Positions 1 through 8,386 of a stretch of 64,000 nucleotides of DNA are shown here, piece after piece. The stretch spans positions 1,137,501 through 1,201,500 of the forward strand of contig BQJC01000001.1 of the NCBI GenBank assembly GCA_021604505.1, in the 5' to 3' direction. The DNA comes from Nitrospinaceae bacterium (lineage in GTDB: Bacteria > Nitrospinota > Nitrospinia > Nitrospinales > VA-1). Each line of letters starts with the position of its first letter. Position 1 is the stretch's first letter. The notes below the pieces were generated by a model. It searched no databases, was not told where the DNA came from, and saw only the letters and a list, made by a program, of their open reading frames with translations. The position numbers were made by a program, and so were the translations under genes.

Positions 1-1546
1 GCTCCAGGGCTTCCTGAATCAATAGTTCGGATTCGTTGTCCAAGGCGGATGTGGCTTCATCCAGAATCAACAGCCTGGGGTTTTTGAGGATCGTCCGGGC
101 AATGGCGATTCTCTGCCGCTGGCCGGCGGACAGGCGGATGCCTTTCTCGCCGACGACGGTTTCGTAGCCGTCGGGACAGTCCATGATGAATTGATGGGCG
201 TTGGCGGCTTTTGCGGCTTCGGTGACCTCTTCTAACGTGGCGCCCAGTTTGGCGTACTCTATGTTTTCCTTGATGGTGCCGCCGAATAGCAGGGTCTCCT
301 GCGGAACAAGCCCGATCTGGCTCCAGTAACTGCTGAGACTCACTTCCTGAATGGGGATGCCGTCCACGCGAATTTCTCCCGAAACCGGGTCGTAAAAGCG
401 GTGCAGGATCTGGATGAGTGTGCTCTTTCCGGCTCCGCTTGGGCCGACCAGAGCCACGACTTGTCCGGGTTCGGCTGAAAAACTGATGCCGTGCAGGACT
501 TCCTGGTCTTCGCGGTAATGGAAGCGGATCTGGTCGAATTCCACTTTGCCGGCAATGGCGGGCAATTGTTTTGCGTCTTTGGGTTCGGCCACTTCCGGCT
601 GGGTTTCCAGAATGTCAAAAATACGCTGGCTGGCGCCGATGCCTTCCTGAACGCGGGTGAACATGCGCGCGAAACTGCCCATGGGGCCTGCGATGATGGT
701 GGCGTATAGAATGAAGGCGATCAACTCGCCCGGACTGATCCCTCCGGTGATCACTTCCCGTCCGCCGTACCAGAGGAGGATCAGCGAAGTGGTGAAGGCG
801 ATGAAGCCGATGGTCGGCCCGAAAAAAGAGGAGATGATCACCCGTTTGCGGGCGCTGTCAAAGCTGTCCTCCACGGCTTGCGAAAAGCGGCCGGTTTCCA
901 GAGGCGCGCGGACAAACGATTTGACCACCTGGATATTGGAAATGTTTTCTTCCAGAATGGTGGTGGAAGTGGCCAGTTTATCCTGAATTTCGGTGGACAG
1001 GCGTTTTAATTTCCGGCCAAAGGTTTTAGCGAACAGGACCAGAATCGGAGCCAGGATCAGAATCATGAACGTGAGTTTCCAGTTCATGTAGACTATGATA
1101 AGAATGCCGCCAATCAGCCTTATCGATTGCTGTAATGCGGTGGCGGGAACGTCGGTGATCAGGTTTTCCAGCGTCGTCACGTCATTGGTCATGCGCGACA
1201 TGACTTCACCGGTGCGCCGCTTGGCGAAAAAGCTGAGCGACAGGCTTTGCAGATGTCCGAATATTTTTTTGCGAAAATCTGTGATAATGCGTTTTTCGGT
1301 CAGGTCGAACAAATAGTTGTGGGCGGTGGAACACAGGAGTTGCAATAGAAATAAAAAGCCGATTTGAACAGCGATGGTGTTCAGCATCTCCAGATTCTTC
1401 TTGACCATGACGACGTCGACCAGATCCTTTATTAAAAGGGGTACCGCCAGGTTGGTCAGGGATGCGCCGATCAGGAACACGGAGCCGACGATCAGGGCGG
1501 TTTTGTGCGGGGCCAGCAGCTTGAGGAGTCGTTTGTATTTGTCCAT
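1..1546 (-). CDS. ABC exporter, fused permease and ATPase (MsbA-like), C-terminus beyond the window
   Basis: Half-size ABC exporter: about 300 N-terminal residues of six-helix transmembrane domain followed by the nucleotide-binding domain. Visible ATPase motifs are Walker A GPSGAGKST (from about residue 368), the signature LSAGQRQRIAIAR and Walker B LLILDEATSALD. The signature has LSAGQ instead of the usual LSGGQ. The ATG at 1546 is chosen because the protein begins MDKYKRLLKLLAPHK, the usual cytoplasmic lead-in to TM1. About 515 residues are present and only the last part of the ATPase domain is missing, cut by the window edge. The family exports lipids (MsbA lipid A flippase), peptides or drugs, working as a dimer in the inner membrane; the substrate cannot be told from sequence. 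It is transcribed away from the downstream prenyltransferase gene. Confidence 0.93.
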   Translation of the reverse strand, partial: MDKYKRLLKLLAPHKTALIVGSVFLIGASLTNLAVPLLIKDLVDVVMVKKNLEMLNTIAVQIGFLFLLQLLCSTAHNYLFDLTEKRIITDFRKKIFGHLQSLSLSFFAKRRTGEVMSRMTNDVTTLENLITDVPATALQQSIRLIGGILIIVYMNWKLTFMILILAPILVLFAKTFGRKLKRLSTEIQDKLATSTTILEENISNIQVVKSFVRAPLETGRFSQAVEDSFDSARKRVIISSFFGPTIGFIAFTTSLILLWYGGREVITGGISPGELIAFILYATIIAGPMGSFARMFTRVQEGIGASQRIFDILETQPEVAEPKDAKQLPAIAGKVEFDQIRFHYREDQEVLHGISFSAEPGQVVALVGPSGAGKSTLIQILHRFYDPVSGEIRVDGIPIQEVSLSSYWSQIGLVPQETLLFGGTIKENIEYAKLGATLEEVTEAAKAANAHQFIMDCPDGYETVVGEKGIRLSAGQRQRIAIARTILKNPRLLILDEATSALDNESELLIQEALE

Positions 1547-1619
1547 GAGGTTTGCGCGCGCTTTCAAAAGCTTCTATTATTGAGCACTGTTTTGGCGAAT
1601 ACAAGAGCTTTCCACTGAT

Positions 1620-1731
1620 CGTCATTGCGAGCGAAGCGAAGGCGTAATATTTAACCTCAGCTCTCGTGCCCCGAAGGGGTAAATCCAGAACCCCTGGATC
1701 GCCGCCCCGCTGTTCGCGGCTCGCGATGACG
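1620..1731. repeat. Palindromic intergenic repeat of about 112 bp
   Basis: The ends CGTCATTGCGAGC (1620-1632) and GCTCGCGATGACG (1719-1731) are inverted repeats matching at 12 of 13 positions. The interior contains further short GC-rich palindromic pieces. Such CGTCATTGCGAG... elements are common dispersed palindromes in many bacterial genomes (REP/MITE-like). It lies between the divergent ABC exporter and ubiA-like genes and runs almost up to the ubiA-like start, so it may form the upstream part of that gene's leader. Confidence 0.65.
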
Positions 1732-1758
1732 AGACAGACAATTGCAGATAGCAATGAA

Positions 1759-2622
1759 ATGACAGATTTTATCAAAAAGCTTTCAATCATTTTTTCCGAC
1801 ATCAAACTTCAGCACACCGTGTTTGCACTGCCATTTGCCATTATGAGCGCGTTTCTGGCGGCGGAGGGGATTCCAGAGATGGAAAAGCTGTTTTGGATCG
1901 TCGTGTGCATGGTGGCGGCCAGAAGCAGTGCGATGGCGTTCAACCGCATCGTGGACGCCCGTTTTGACGCCTTAAATCCAAGAACGCAGGGCAGGGCGCT
2001 GCCGTCCGGAAGTGTTAAAGCGGGAACTTATATTTTCTTCCTTATCGTATCTTCATTATTGTTTGTTTTTGCAAGCGGAATGTTGAACCGTCTGGCGTTA
2101 TATCTTTCGCCAGTGGCTCTGGCGATCGTGTTCTTTTACTCCCTGACCAAGCGGTTCACCGCTTATTCCCACTTCTGGCTGGGCCTGGCGATATCCGTTG
2201 CGCCCGTTGGGGCGTGGGTGGCGATCCGGGAGGAAATTTCCCTGATCTCCCTGATCCTCGGTGCGGCGGTGGTGTTCTGGCTGGTCGGGTTCGACATCAT
2301 CTATTCCTGCCTGGATGCCGGGGTGGATTCCAAAAGCGGACTGCATTCCATTCCACAACGTTTTGGTGTCGCGCGGGCTTTGACATTTGCAAAAGCCGCG
2401 CATGCATTGATGATCCTCTTTTTGCTGGCCCTGCTGGTCTCCCCGCTTCTAGGAGGGCTTTATCTTACGGCGGTGGCGGGGGTCGCGGGTCTCTTGTGGT
2501 ACGAGCATTCCCTGGTCAGCCCTAAGGATCTGTCCAAAGTCAATGTTGCCTTTTTTAACGTCAACGGCTGGATCAGCCTGTCCCTGATGGCCCTGATGAT
2601 CGGTGATTGCGTGTGGGTGTAA
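1759..2622 (+). CDS. UbiA-family prenyltransferase, probably the menaquinone-pathway enzyme (MqnP/UbiA type)
   Basis: Integral membrane aromatic prenyltransferase of 287 residues with about eight or nine hydrophobic helices. The first Asp-rich motif is NRIVDARFDALNPRTQGR (about residues 67-84) and the second is DIIYSCLDAGVDSKSG, the pair that binds Mg2+ and prenyl diphosphate. The family attaches a polyprenyl tail to 4-hydroxybenzoate or, in futalosine-pathway organisms, to a dihydroxynaphthoate precursor of menaquinone. The presence of mqnE 8 kb away favours the latter, but sequence alone does not decide. ATG 1759 is chosen because the open frame upstream of it is palindromic repeat sequence. 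The gene's 3' end is repeated as a damaged fragment at 5619-5731. Confidence 0.9.
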   Translation: MTDFIKKLSIIFSDIKLQHTVFALPFAIMSAFLAAEGIPEMEKLFWIVVCMVAARSSAMAFNRIVDARFDALNPRTQGRALPSGSVKAGTYIFFLIVSSLLFVFASGMLNRLALYLSPVALAIVFFYSLTKRFTAYSHFWLGLAISVAPVGAWVAIREEISLISLILGAAVVFWLVGFDIIYSCLDAGVDSKSGLHSIPQRFGVARALTFAKAAHALMILFLLALLVSPLLGGLYLTAVAGVAGLLWYEHSLVSPKDLSKVNVAFFNVNGWISLSLMALMIGDCVWV

Positions 2623-2676
2623 GGGTAGGGGGGAGTGCGGACGGTATCTTACCGGGTTTTTTTGGAGAATGTGGGC

Positions 2677-3642
2677 TTAACCGGAACAGGGAATTGCGCG
2701 AGGCGTGATCTGATCCAGGTGGAATTTGTAAAAGCGCATCACATTTTCCCTTCCAACAGTTTCACTCAGACCCACGCCGCCTTGCTGATTGATGAAAACC
2801 GGGGTTTTCCCTTTACCGAGGGCATAAATCGCGCACATATGGTCTTTCCATTTTTTTCCATTGGCTGTTTTGGGCAATTTGTCGAAGAAAGAAATTATGG
2901 CGACGTGCTGTTTTCCTCCTTGGGCTTTGTAGCGGCAAATGTAATTCTTAGCTTCTGCTTTGTCCACCTGAACGACGCCATTTTTGCGGTCCGGGTATAG
3001 GGGGCCTGAGGTTTCGACGGTTACACCGGGGATTCCGGTGTCGCATTTGAACGCGCCTGCGGCAGAAGACGGCCCCGGTGTTTTTCTGCCTCCAAAAGCC
3101 GGATATTGCTCCTTGGTTAGAACGTCGGGCAGGGGCTGTTTTTGGCGGGGCATTTTGAAGCCCTCTTTTGAAAAGTTGATCACTACGGTTTCTCCTTTTG
3201 AAACCCTGGCTCCAGCAGTCGTTTCCTGACTCAAAACCTTTTGCCTGGGGTTTAGTGTCAGCGGGGACGATGCCTTTCCGACTCTGGGTTTAAGGCCGGC
3301 TTTTTTGAGTTTGGCCAAAGCGTCCTGATACATCAGGCCGACCACATTGGGAACCCGAACCGTTTTATCGGAGGGTGAAGAACCGGGTGTCCAGTGGTCC
3401 CGGGAGCATAGAAGGCAGGACTGATTTCTTGAGTCAAACACGGTAATCGCGTCACCGGATTTTCCGAGAGTGGTGCAAATCGCCTTTGCTTTAGCCTCCT
3501 GGTTCTGGCCACTTGAATCCGTCAGCGTCCCCACTTTCCAGTTGGAACAATTGCCATCCAAAGAAAGCGCCTGGGCAAAACTCCAACCACTTAAGGAAGC
3601 CATCAATACAATCAGAGCACAGATCAATTTGCGAACCGGCAT
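2677..3642 (-). CDS. Secreted protein with a Cys-rich CSNW module and one PASTA-like domain
   Basis: A 321-residue exported protein of unknown function. A signal peptide (Lys/Arg start, hydrophobic core, cleavage around QALS) occupies about residues 1-26. It is followed by a module with the pattern C-S-N-W...C..LGKSGD.IT...C..CSRD.WTP (about residues 31-86). The next domain begins VRVPNVVGLMYQDALAKLKK and looks like a PASTA repeat, a fold that binds cell-wall or other ligands. A C-terminal Cys-containing region follows. The same CSNW module occurs in the next upstream gene on this strand (3713-4936), so the two are probably co-transcribed relatives built by domain shuffling. Function unknown; periplasmic or extracellular location is inferred from the signal peptide. 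Confidence 0.7.
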   Translation of the reverse strand: MPVRKLICALIVLMASLSGWSFAQALSLDGNCSNWKVGTLTDSSGQNQEAKAKAICTTLGKSGDAITVFDSRNQSCLLCSRDHWTPGSSPSDKTVRVPNVVGLMYQDALAKLKKAGLKPRVGKASSPLTLNPRQKVLSQETTAGARVSKGETVVINFSKEGFKMPRQKQPLPDVLTKEQYPAFGGRKTPGPSSAAGAFKCDTGIPGVTVETSGPLYPDRKNGVVQVDKAEAKNYICRYKAQGGKQHVAIISFFDKLPKTANGKKWKDHMCAIYALGKGKTPVFINQQGGVGLSETVGRENVMRFYKFHLDQITPRAIPCSG

Positions 3643-3712
3643 TCCTTTTCTCCAACAAGACGATTTGATTTAACGAATAGGCGCTCTCACTGCCCAGTCC
3701 GTTCCATATCCT

Positions 3713-4936
3713 TCATTTTTCCCACTTGCAGCCCTTTGCCGCAAGATTCACAGAAGAAATCTTCATATCGCATTGGCTTTCAATAAAACTGCAAAATCCG
3801 TTCAGATTGCCTCGAAAGGCAAGCCCGTATTTTTTGCCACGAGTTCCCTCTTTCAATATCCTCTTGGCTTCTTTACGGGCTCTTTCGATATGATTGAACC
3901 GTTTTGACGGGGCGGCAACCGTATAGAGGAACTCGATATAACCCTTTTTGTCCGGTTTTTTTGCCTGCAAAACATGAAACTCCGCATCCGCTTTGCTCGA
4001 AAATGGATAACCCGAATACAAAAGGCACTTTATTTTTCCGGAAGAACCGCCATCCGGGCCCACTCCTCCCACATCCGCAGTACCACCAGTGCCACCATCG
4101 GCAGTTGTGGGAATAGGAGGAGGCGGTGGAGAGGGAGGTGTCCAGTCGTCCCTGGAGCATATGGAACAGGCCTTGGTTACCGGGTTTACTCTTGTAATAA
4201 AATCACCGGACTTCCCGGTAAGGGCGCAGGCTTTCCCGGTGTCACCAGGATCGAGGTTGCCTTTACTGTCCGAAAAGTTCATGCTCATCCAGTTGGAACA
4301 ATGTCCTGCGGAAGATCCCGCCCCGGCGACCTTCCCGCCGCTGGATGAACCGCTTGAAGGGGAACGTCCCGCAACCGCCACAGGGTCTACCGCAGGGTCT
4401 TTTAGTGTCGTCGACGGGGTTGTCCCTCCCCCCGCTCCTCCAGGTCCCTTCGAGGGGGTTGGGGTTTTGATTTTTCCACCCAATACATCGTAGAGCGGTT
4501 CCGTGGGAAGATCACCCTTGAGGAGGCGTTCCACTTCTCTATCGTACATCCCATAACCCGCTTGCATCATGATCCTGAATAATTGGCCCTGCTCCTCGGG
4601 CGTCCTTAACTCCTTAAATGCAATTATCTGTTCAAGGGCCAGTTGCACACAGTCAAAAGCTGCCCTGCGCTCGGGTTGGCCTTGAACGGCAAATGCCAGC
4701 CGGCCCAATGCATGGCCCGTCATTTGCCAGCTCGTTATTCCTCCCAAAAGATGTTCGTCTCCACTGGTACTTTTTGCAAAATATTCGGTCCGTAAGACCT
4801 TCTTAAAATCTTTAAAGACCTGGGAATCCTGTGGGGACGATGTGGGACATAAATTGGCGTGGGCCAGGGGGAAGAACAGGAAAGAAACGGCCAGTGAAAA
4901 GAAAAATGAAATGAAAACGGATTTTTTAAAATGCAT
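3713..4936 (-). CDS. Secreted protein sharing the Cys-rich CSNW module; Pro/Gly linkers
   Basis: A 407-residue exported protein. Residues 1-27 form a hydrophobic signal peptide ending at a predicted cleavage near HANLC. An alpha-helical N-terminal region with no recognised family follows, then a Gly/Ser/Pro-rich linker. Next comes the module C-S-N-W...GKACALTGKSGDFIT...C..CSRDDWTPP, which matches the 2677-3642 product closely. A poly-Pro and Gly-rich linker leads to a Cys-containing C-terminal domain (about residues 300-407). The low-complexity linkers on both sides suggest a mobile, independently folding Cys unit, probably with disulfides. It lies 70 bp upstream of its relative on the same strand. 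Function unknown. Confidence 0.7.
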   Translation of the reverse strand: MHFKKSVFISFFFSLAVSFLFFPLAHANLCPTSSPQDSQVFKDFKKVLRTEYFAKSTSGDEHLLGGITSWQMTGHALGRLAFAVQGQPERRAAFDCVQLALEQIIAFKELRTPEEQGQLFRIMMQAGYGMYDREVERLLKGDLPTEPLYDVLGGKIKTPTPSKGPGGAGGGTTPSTTLKDPAVDPVAVAGRSPSSGSSSGGKVAGAGSSAGHCSNWMSMNFSDSKGNLDPGDTGKACALTGKSGDFITRVNPVTKACSICSRDDWTPPSPPPPPIPTTADGGTGGTADVGGVGPDGGSSGKIKCLLYSGYPFSSKADAEFHVLQAKKPDKKGYIEFLYTVAAPSKRFNHIERARKEAKRILKEGTRGKKYGLAFRGNLNGFCSFIESQCDMKISSVNLAAKGCKWEK

Positions 4937-5210
4937 TGTTTTTCCTTTCCTGGTCCAAAGTTAAACCAATGGTTCGCGGGGACTTTTTCAACTGTAAGCA
5001 TGAGCTCCAATTTTCTCAGATATTCAGGGTAAATTTAAGATAAAAATGGCAAAGGGTCGAAAGAGGAAGAACAAATCCGGCAGACAATATAGAGATAAGA
5101 TTTTGAAAACAAAGGGGTTAGTGGACGAGACCCCGGCCTTTCCAGAATAAAATGGAAATATGATAAACTTGCCCGGGAATTAGAAATTAAGTCTTATTGG
5201 TCTTATAACG

Positions 5211-5609
5211 ATGCTTGAGAACGACCTAAAGCGATATTCTGCTTCCTTCATGTCGAACGCTAAATGGCGCAAATTGTTCCGTGTGATCAACTCCCAATCT
5301 CTGAAGTTGAATGGTTGCACCTGGAAACTTGTTGATCAAACGGAGCCAGAAACCGGCTTTCTTCCCGATCACCGTCAACTTGGTGAAACCTATGTTGGAG
5401 ATTGCGGGGCTTTAAACGGTCCCTTTGAATTCAGAGCCATTGAATGGATTTCGATTCCTGCCAAACAGGGTTACAGGCCATACGAGAATGCACCCCTAAG
5501 CTACATCCACCAAAACCTGAATGAAGTGAAAAAGAAAATTGACTCCGCAGGCCGCTACGAATACGAAATTACCGAAGAAGATATTAAAATCTATGGCTAC
5601 AAGCCCTAG
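5211..5609 (+). CDS. Small hypothetical protein (resembles DUF6678)
   Basis: A 132-residue soluble protein. The internal stretch MSNAKWRKLFRVI (from Met 14) and the later EFRAIEWISIP resemble my recollection of the DUF6678 family, which has no known function; this match is tentative. No good ribosome-binding site precedes ATG 5211, and ATG 5250 (Met 14) is an equally likely start that fits the family's beginning. No signal peptide or membrane segment. The gene stands alone between the two secreted-protein genes on the opposite strand and a ubiA 3' fragment that begins 10 bp after its stop. Confidence 0.55.
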   Translation: MLENDLKRYSASFMSNAKWRKLFRVINSQSLKLNGCTWKLVDQTEPETGFLPDHRQLGETYVGDCGALNGPFEFRAIEWISIPAKQGYRPYENAPLSYIHQNLNEVKKKIDSAGRYEYEITEEDIKIYGYKP

Positions 5610-5618
5610 CAACGGGTA

Positions 5619-5731
5619 TTCCCCGTCGGCCCTAAGGATTTAAACCAGGTGAATGTGGCGTTATTCAACGTCAACGGCTGGATCAGCTATCCCTGATGGC
5701 CCTGATGATCGGCGATTGCGTGTGGGTTTAG
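5619..5731 (+). pseudogene. Damaged copy of the 3' end of the ubiA-like gene
   Basis: The sequence repeats the last ~105 bp of the prenyltransferase gene at 2519-2622, including the frame for NVNGWIS and LMALMIGDCVWV followed by a stop (TAG 5729-5731, TAA in the intact gene). A one-base deletion near 5688 shifts the frame inside the copy. Nothing of the upstream part of the gene is present. The two copies are direct repeats about 3.1 kb apart that bracket the two secreted-protein genes and the 5211 gene. Confidence 0.85.
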
Positions 5732-5844
5732 CCGGGCCACGCCCGGAGGGATCGGCTCGCGATGGTATTATAATCAGAAGTGGCGCAGATTTTACAACCT
5801 GTGGCCAAATTTCCGGAATCTTATTTGGAATTGTTGTTCAAGGG

Positions 5845-5864
5845 CCGCTTTCGACCCAAAGCGG
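5845..5864. repeat. Short hairpin repeat motif
   Basis: CCGCTTT (5845-5851) and AAAGCGG (5858-5864) form a perfect 7-bp stem with a 6-base loop. The motif resembles a GGCCGCTTTCGACCC-type sequence often seen in bacterial intergenic DNA. No T-run follows on either strand close by, so it is not a clear terminator. Confidence 0.4.
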
Positions 5865-5950
5865 ACATTAAGATTTAATAAGCGGTGCGCATCTTTTTTG
5901 CAAATGTGATGAAGAATTACAATAACGCTAGCTAAAAAAGGAGTGTTGCT

Positions 5951-6640
5951 TTGAAGAATTTATGGATTGGGATTTCAATTATTGTGGTGATCTCTTTAGT
6001 TATTGCCTATACCGCTCCCATAAACGAATTTTATAAAGGAATGGCCGTCATGCCCGCTGTTGGCGGGCTACTGGCGGCGCTGTTTCAGCTTATTAGAGAT
6101 AATTTGACTCATGAAAAAAAATTACAATTTCAAGAGAAAGAACAAATATTCAATTTAGGGGCCACGTCACACATGGCCAATACGGTATTTGATAAGCATG
6201 TAGAATTTTGCGAGAAGTATTTAGCTGAGGTCCATCAGCTTGTAGTCACCCTTAATAGAGATGGGCCAACAGAAAATACACTTAAACATACTGGGAATTT
6301 ATATAAATTGCGTATTGAATACACAGCATGGATAACCCCGGAAATAGACAGTAAGCTAATTCCATTTGAAGAAGTGGCCAAACAAATTGGCGCTAATGCT
6401 GGGCTTGCCAAAGCATTATCAGGAACCGATTCAAAGGAACGACCTGAGGCCGTTAGAAAAATGTTTGATGCGTTTAAAGATGTAATGGATTGGAATGAAT
6501 CTACAGTAAAGGATGCGGATGCAACTGTTTCTGGGATCAAAAACAGAGTTAGAGAAATACTGCAAGTCGATCAGTTGGTATCCATACGTGAATATTTGGT
6601 TGAAAAGGCCAGTTCAGTAAAAAACGCGGCCAAGGAATAG
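5951..6640 (+). CDS. Membrane-anchored hypothetical protein with helical cytoplasmic tail
   Basis: A 229-residue protein with two hydrophobic segments near the N-terminus (about residues 4-22 and 30-47), then a long, charged, mostly alpha-helical soluble region ending EKASSVKNAAKE. The start is TTG at 5951, preceded at good distance by AAAAAAGGAG. No recognised domain. The pattern of two TM helices plus a helical tail occurs in many uncharacterised bacterial proteins and does not point to a function. It is flanked on both sides by repeat and pseudogene debris, and its AT-richer codon use differs from the housekeeping genes, so it may be a late arrival. Confidence 0.6.
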   Translation: MKNLWIGISIIVVISLVIAYTAPINEFYKGMAVMPAVGGLLAALFQLIRDNLTHEKKLQFQEKEQIFNLGATSHMANTVFDKHVEFCEKYLAEVHQLVVTLNRDGPTENTLKHTGNLYKLRIEYTAWITPEIDSKLIPFEEVAKQIGANAGLAKALSGTDSKERPEAVRKMFDAFKDVMDWNESTVKDADATVSGIKNRVREILQVDQLVSIREYLVEKASSVKNAAKE

Positions 6641-6750
6641 CAACTATGAGGAATCTAACAAAAATCAAAGATTTCACGTAATTTAAACGTCCCCTTTTGG
6701 CCGGAAGTCGACATTGTTACCAGTCAATTCTCCTACAATTCCGGCCGGAA

Positions 6751-6803
6751 TGTGTTCATCTGTGGTTTCGACCCCTTCCTCCCCCTAGCTTGCGTCCTCA
6801 AGC
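6751..6803 (+). repeat. Dispersed intergenic repeat, unit A
   Basis: TGTGTTCATCTGTGGTTTCGAC (6751 onward) is followed by CCCTAGCTTGCGTCCTCAAGC at its end (to 6803). The second piece is identical to the sequence just before the mqnE promoter at 10278-10298. A diverged relative of the whole unit occurs at 7044-7125. Unit A lacks the TATAAT part. Confidence 0.6.
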
Positions 6804-6940
6804 CCTTCATGTTTCCGATTGTAGTTTGATGGTCGTTAAGTTTTTTTGGAAAAATTCTTAATCCAAGTGCCACGAAGAAAAGCCCGGTGATCCATGATTC
6901 CGATGGACGTTTTGACGTTGTTTGTTCATTTTCGGTTAGA

Positions 6941-7011
6941 AAATCCCCCCAGCCCCCTTCACCGAAGGGGGAGCAGTTTTTCCCCCTTTAAAAAGGGGGT
7001 TAGGGGGATTT
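6941..7011. repeat. C-rich/G-rich palindromic repeat
   Basis: AAATCCCCCCAGCCCCCTT at the left and AAGGGGGTTAGGGGGATTT at the right form a long imperfect inverted repeat of about 19 bp per arm around a shorter C5/G5 hairpin. This is a typical dispersed REP-like element. A degraded relative begins near 9306 (AAAATCCCGCCAGCCC), and a shorter C/G-run remnant lies near 23720. Confidence 0.65.
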
Positions 7012-7043
7012 GAATTTCTACGACTCCATTGTTAATTTTCCCC

Positions 7044-7095
7044 ATCCGTGTTCATCTGTGTTCACCGGTGGTTCCGACCCATTCCTAGACCTACC
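7044..7095 (+). repeat. Dispersed intergenic repeat, unit B
   Basis: Diverged second copy of the 6751-6803 unit (TGTGTTCACCGGTGGTTCCGAC...), running directly into a promoter-like block at 7096-7125. The ATCCGTGTTCATCTGTGTTCA wording is a common dispersed repeat in unrelated bacteria. Confidence 0.5.
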
Positions 7096-7125
7096 TTGCG
7101 TCCCCGAGCGGAGTTCAGGTATAAT
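7096..7125 (+). promoter_or_regulatory. Sigma70-type promoter, repeated module copy 1
   Basis: TTGCGT (7096-7101), an 18-bp spacer and TATAAT (7120-7125) lie 85 bp upstream of the aldo/keto reductase ATG. The block matches the promoter of mqnE at 10285-10314 over most of its length, including TTCAGGTATAAT. Confidence 0.6.
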
Positions 7126-7159
7126 TCCCGTTTTCCCTGTGAACTCAGGATTTTTCTAT

Positions 7160-7195
7160 AACAACATCTGCGTCGACCGCTGCCGGCGTTTTACT
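7160..7195 (+). pseudogene. Possible remnant of a radical SAM Cys motif (mqnE/mqnC-like)
   Basis: The stretch encodes NNICVDRCRR in one frame, close to NICVNSCRFC of MqnE (10552-10581) at both protein and DNA level. It follows a copy of the mqnE-type promoter. Only about 30 bp match, so it may be coincidence, but it lies in a zone holding other pieces of menaquinone genes. Confidence 0.35.
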
Positions 7196-7209
7196 CTGAT
7201 TGTGACATT

Positions 7210-8160
7210 ATGCGTTCTATAAAAGTCGAAGGACTCGATATCCCATGGACGGCCCTCACTTTGGGCTGTTTGCAGATTGCCCCCAGTAAAGGTTGGGGTG
7301 ACGTGTGTTCAGTAGAAGAGGCCGACCGGGTGGTGAAGACCGCCCTGGAGGGTGGCATCATGGCGTTTGATACCGCCGAGGGTTATGGCGACGGGGAATC
7401 CGAACGCCGCCTCGGCAAGGCGCTGGGCACCCGCAAAAACGACGTCCTCATCATTTCCAAAATCTGGCCCGATGCCGAATTGACCCTTGAGGCTTACCAG
7501 TCGCGCCTTGAGGGGTCGTTGAAAGCTCTTGGGCGGGATTATGTCGATGTGTATATGATCCACTGGCCGGGCTTCTATTTAGACACCATGGAAAAGACCG
7601 GGAAGATGTGCGACATCATGTCTGCCCTCAAAAAAAGTGGCAAGGCCCGTACCGTAGGAATCTCGAATTTCCGTGCGGTGGATATTGGCCTGATGGCAGA
7701 CGCCGCCTCGCTGTTCACCGTCAATCAGATTCCTTATAACCTGCTTCAGCGCGAGTACGAAGGAAAGAATTTAATACAATGTGAAAAGGCCGGTATCGGT
7801 TACATGGCGTGTTCGCCCAGCGCCCTGGGTCTATTGGCCGGTCGATTGGACGAGGAGGCCTTAAAAGCGCCCATCCGCCGGGAATATAAACTGTATCGGC
7901 AGCCTTATTTTGATGATTCGGAAATCGTGCGCGACATGGTTCAGGAAGTTGCACAGGAAATCAATACGGCCCCCATCAACGTGGCACTCGCATGGGTGAT
8001 CCAGCAAAAGAATATCTTCACCGCTGTGGTCGGGTCACGCAAAGTGGATCAGGTGAAGGAATTTTGTGCGGCCGGGGAAATGACGCTCACTTCCGATCAA
8101 CTGGACCGGCTCAACAAGGCGAGCGCTCAATTTCATTTCGCTGGCGGTACACGTGTCTGA
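7210..8160 (+). CDS. Aldo/keto reductase
   Basis: A 316-residue NADPH-dependent oxidoreductase of the aldo/keto reductase superfamily, a cytosolic TIM barrel that reduces aldehydes and ketones. The catalytic tetrad is visible: D54 and Y59 in FDTAEGYGDG, K84 in ISKIW and H118 in MIHWPG. The cofactor-binding end VVGSRKVDQVKEF is also present. The substrate cannot be inferred. ATG 7210 gives the usual short N-terminus before the first strand. No strong Shine-Dalgarno is seen. A TTGCGT/TATAAT promoter lies 85 bp upstream. It is unrelated in detail to the second reductase at 24243-25118. Downstream sequence is degraded. Confidence 0.88.
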   Translation: MRSIKVEGLDIPWTALTLGCLQIAPSKGWGDVCSVEEADRVVKTALEGGIMAFDTAEGYGDGESERRLGKALGTRKNDVLIISKIWPDAELTLEAYQSRLEGSLKALGRDYVDVYMIHWPGFYLDTMEKTGKMCDIMSALKKSGKARTVGISNFRAVDIGLMADAASLFTVNQIPYNLLQREYEGKNLIQCEKAGIGYMACSPSALGLLAGRLDEEALKAPIRREYKLYRQPYFDDSEIVRDMVQEVAQEINTAPINVALAWVIQQKNIFTAVVGSRKVDQVKEFCAAGEMTLTSDQLDRLNKASAQFHFAGGTRV

Positions 8161-8322
8161 TAACGACTGGAAAAGTTGCCCGGTGACGAAGGCATCACCT
8201 TGGGTCCGTAAGAGGCCTTGGAGCGGGAAATAACCAAATCCAAAGCGCTGAAGGTTCAATACCTGAAGCTTAGAAACCGAGTGGAAGCTTTGGATCGGAA
8301 ATTGCCCGTTGAAATTATTTAA
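8161..8322 (+). pseudogene. Coding remnant, origin unknown
   Basis: In one frame the sequence reads RLEKLPGDEGITLGP, a stop, then EALEREITKSKALKVQYL, and continues to a TAA at 8320-8322. The second part looks like an amphipathic coiled-coil tail. With the interrupting stop and no start codon it is probably the decayed end of a gene; the family is not recognisable. Confidence 0.3.
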
Positions 8323-8386
8323 GGAAACGGACCTGCCCAGGTAATTGTGCCCTAAATAAAAAGAAAACGAACCACTCATCAATTAA

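Noticed and set aside
1206-1805. 199-codon minus-strand frame
   Set aside because: It runs through the palindromic repeat and is antisense or out of frame to the ABC exporter and ubiA-like genes.
5653-5871. 72-codon frame on the plus strand
   Set aside because: It is a shifted reading of the ubiA 3' fragment followed by repeat sequence.
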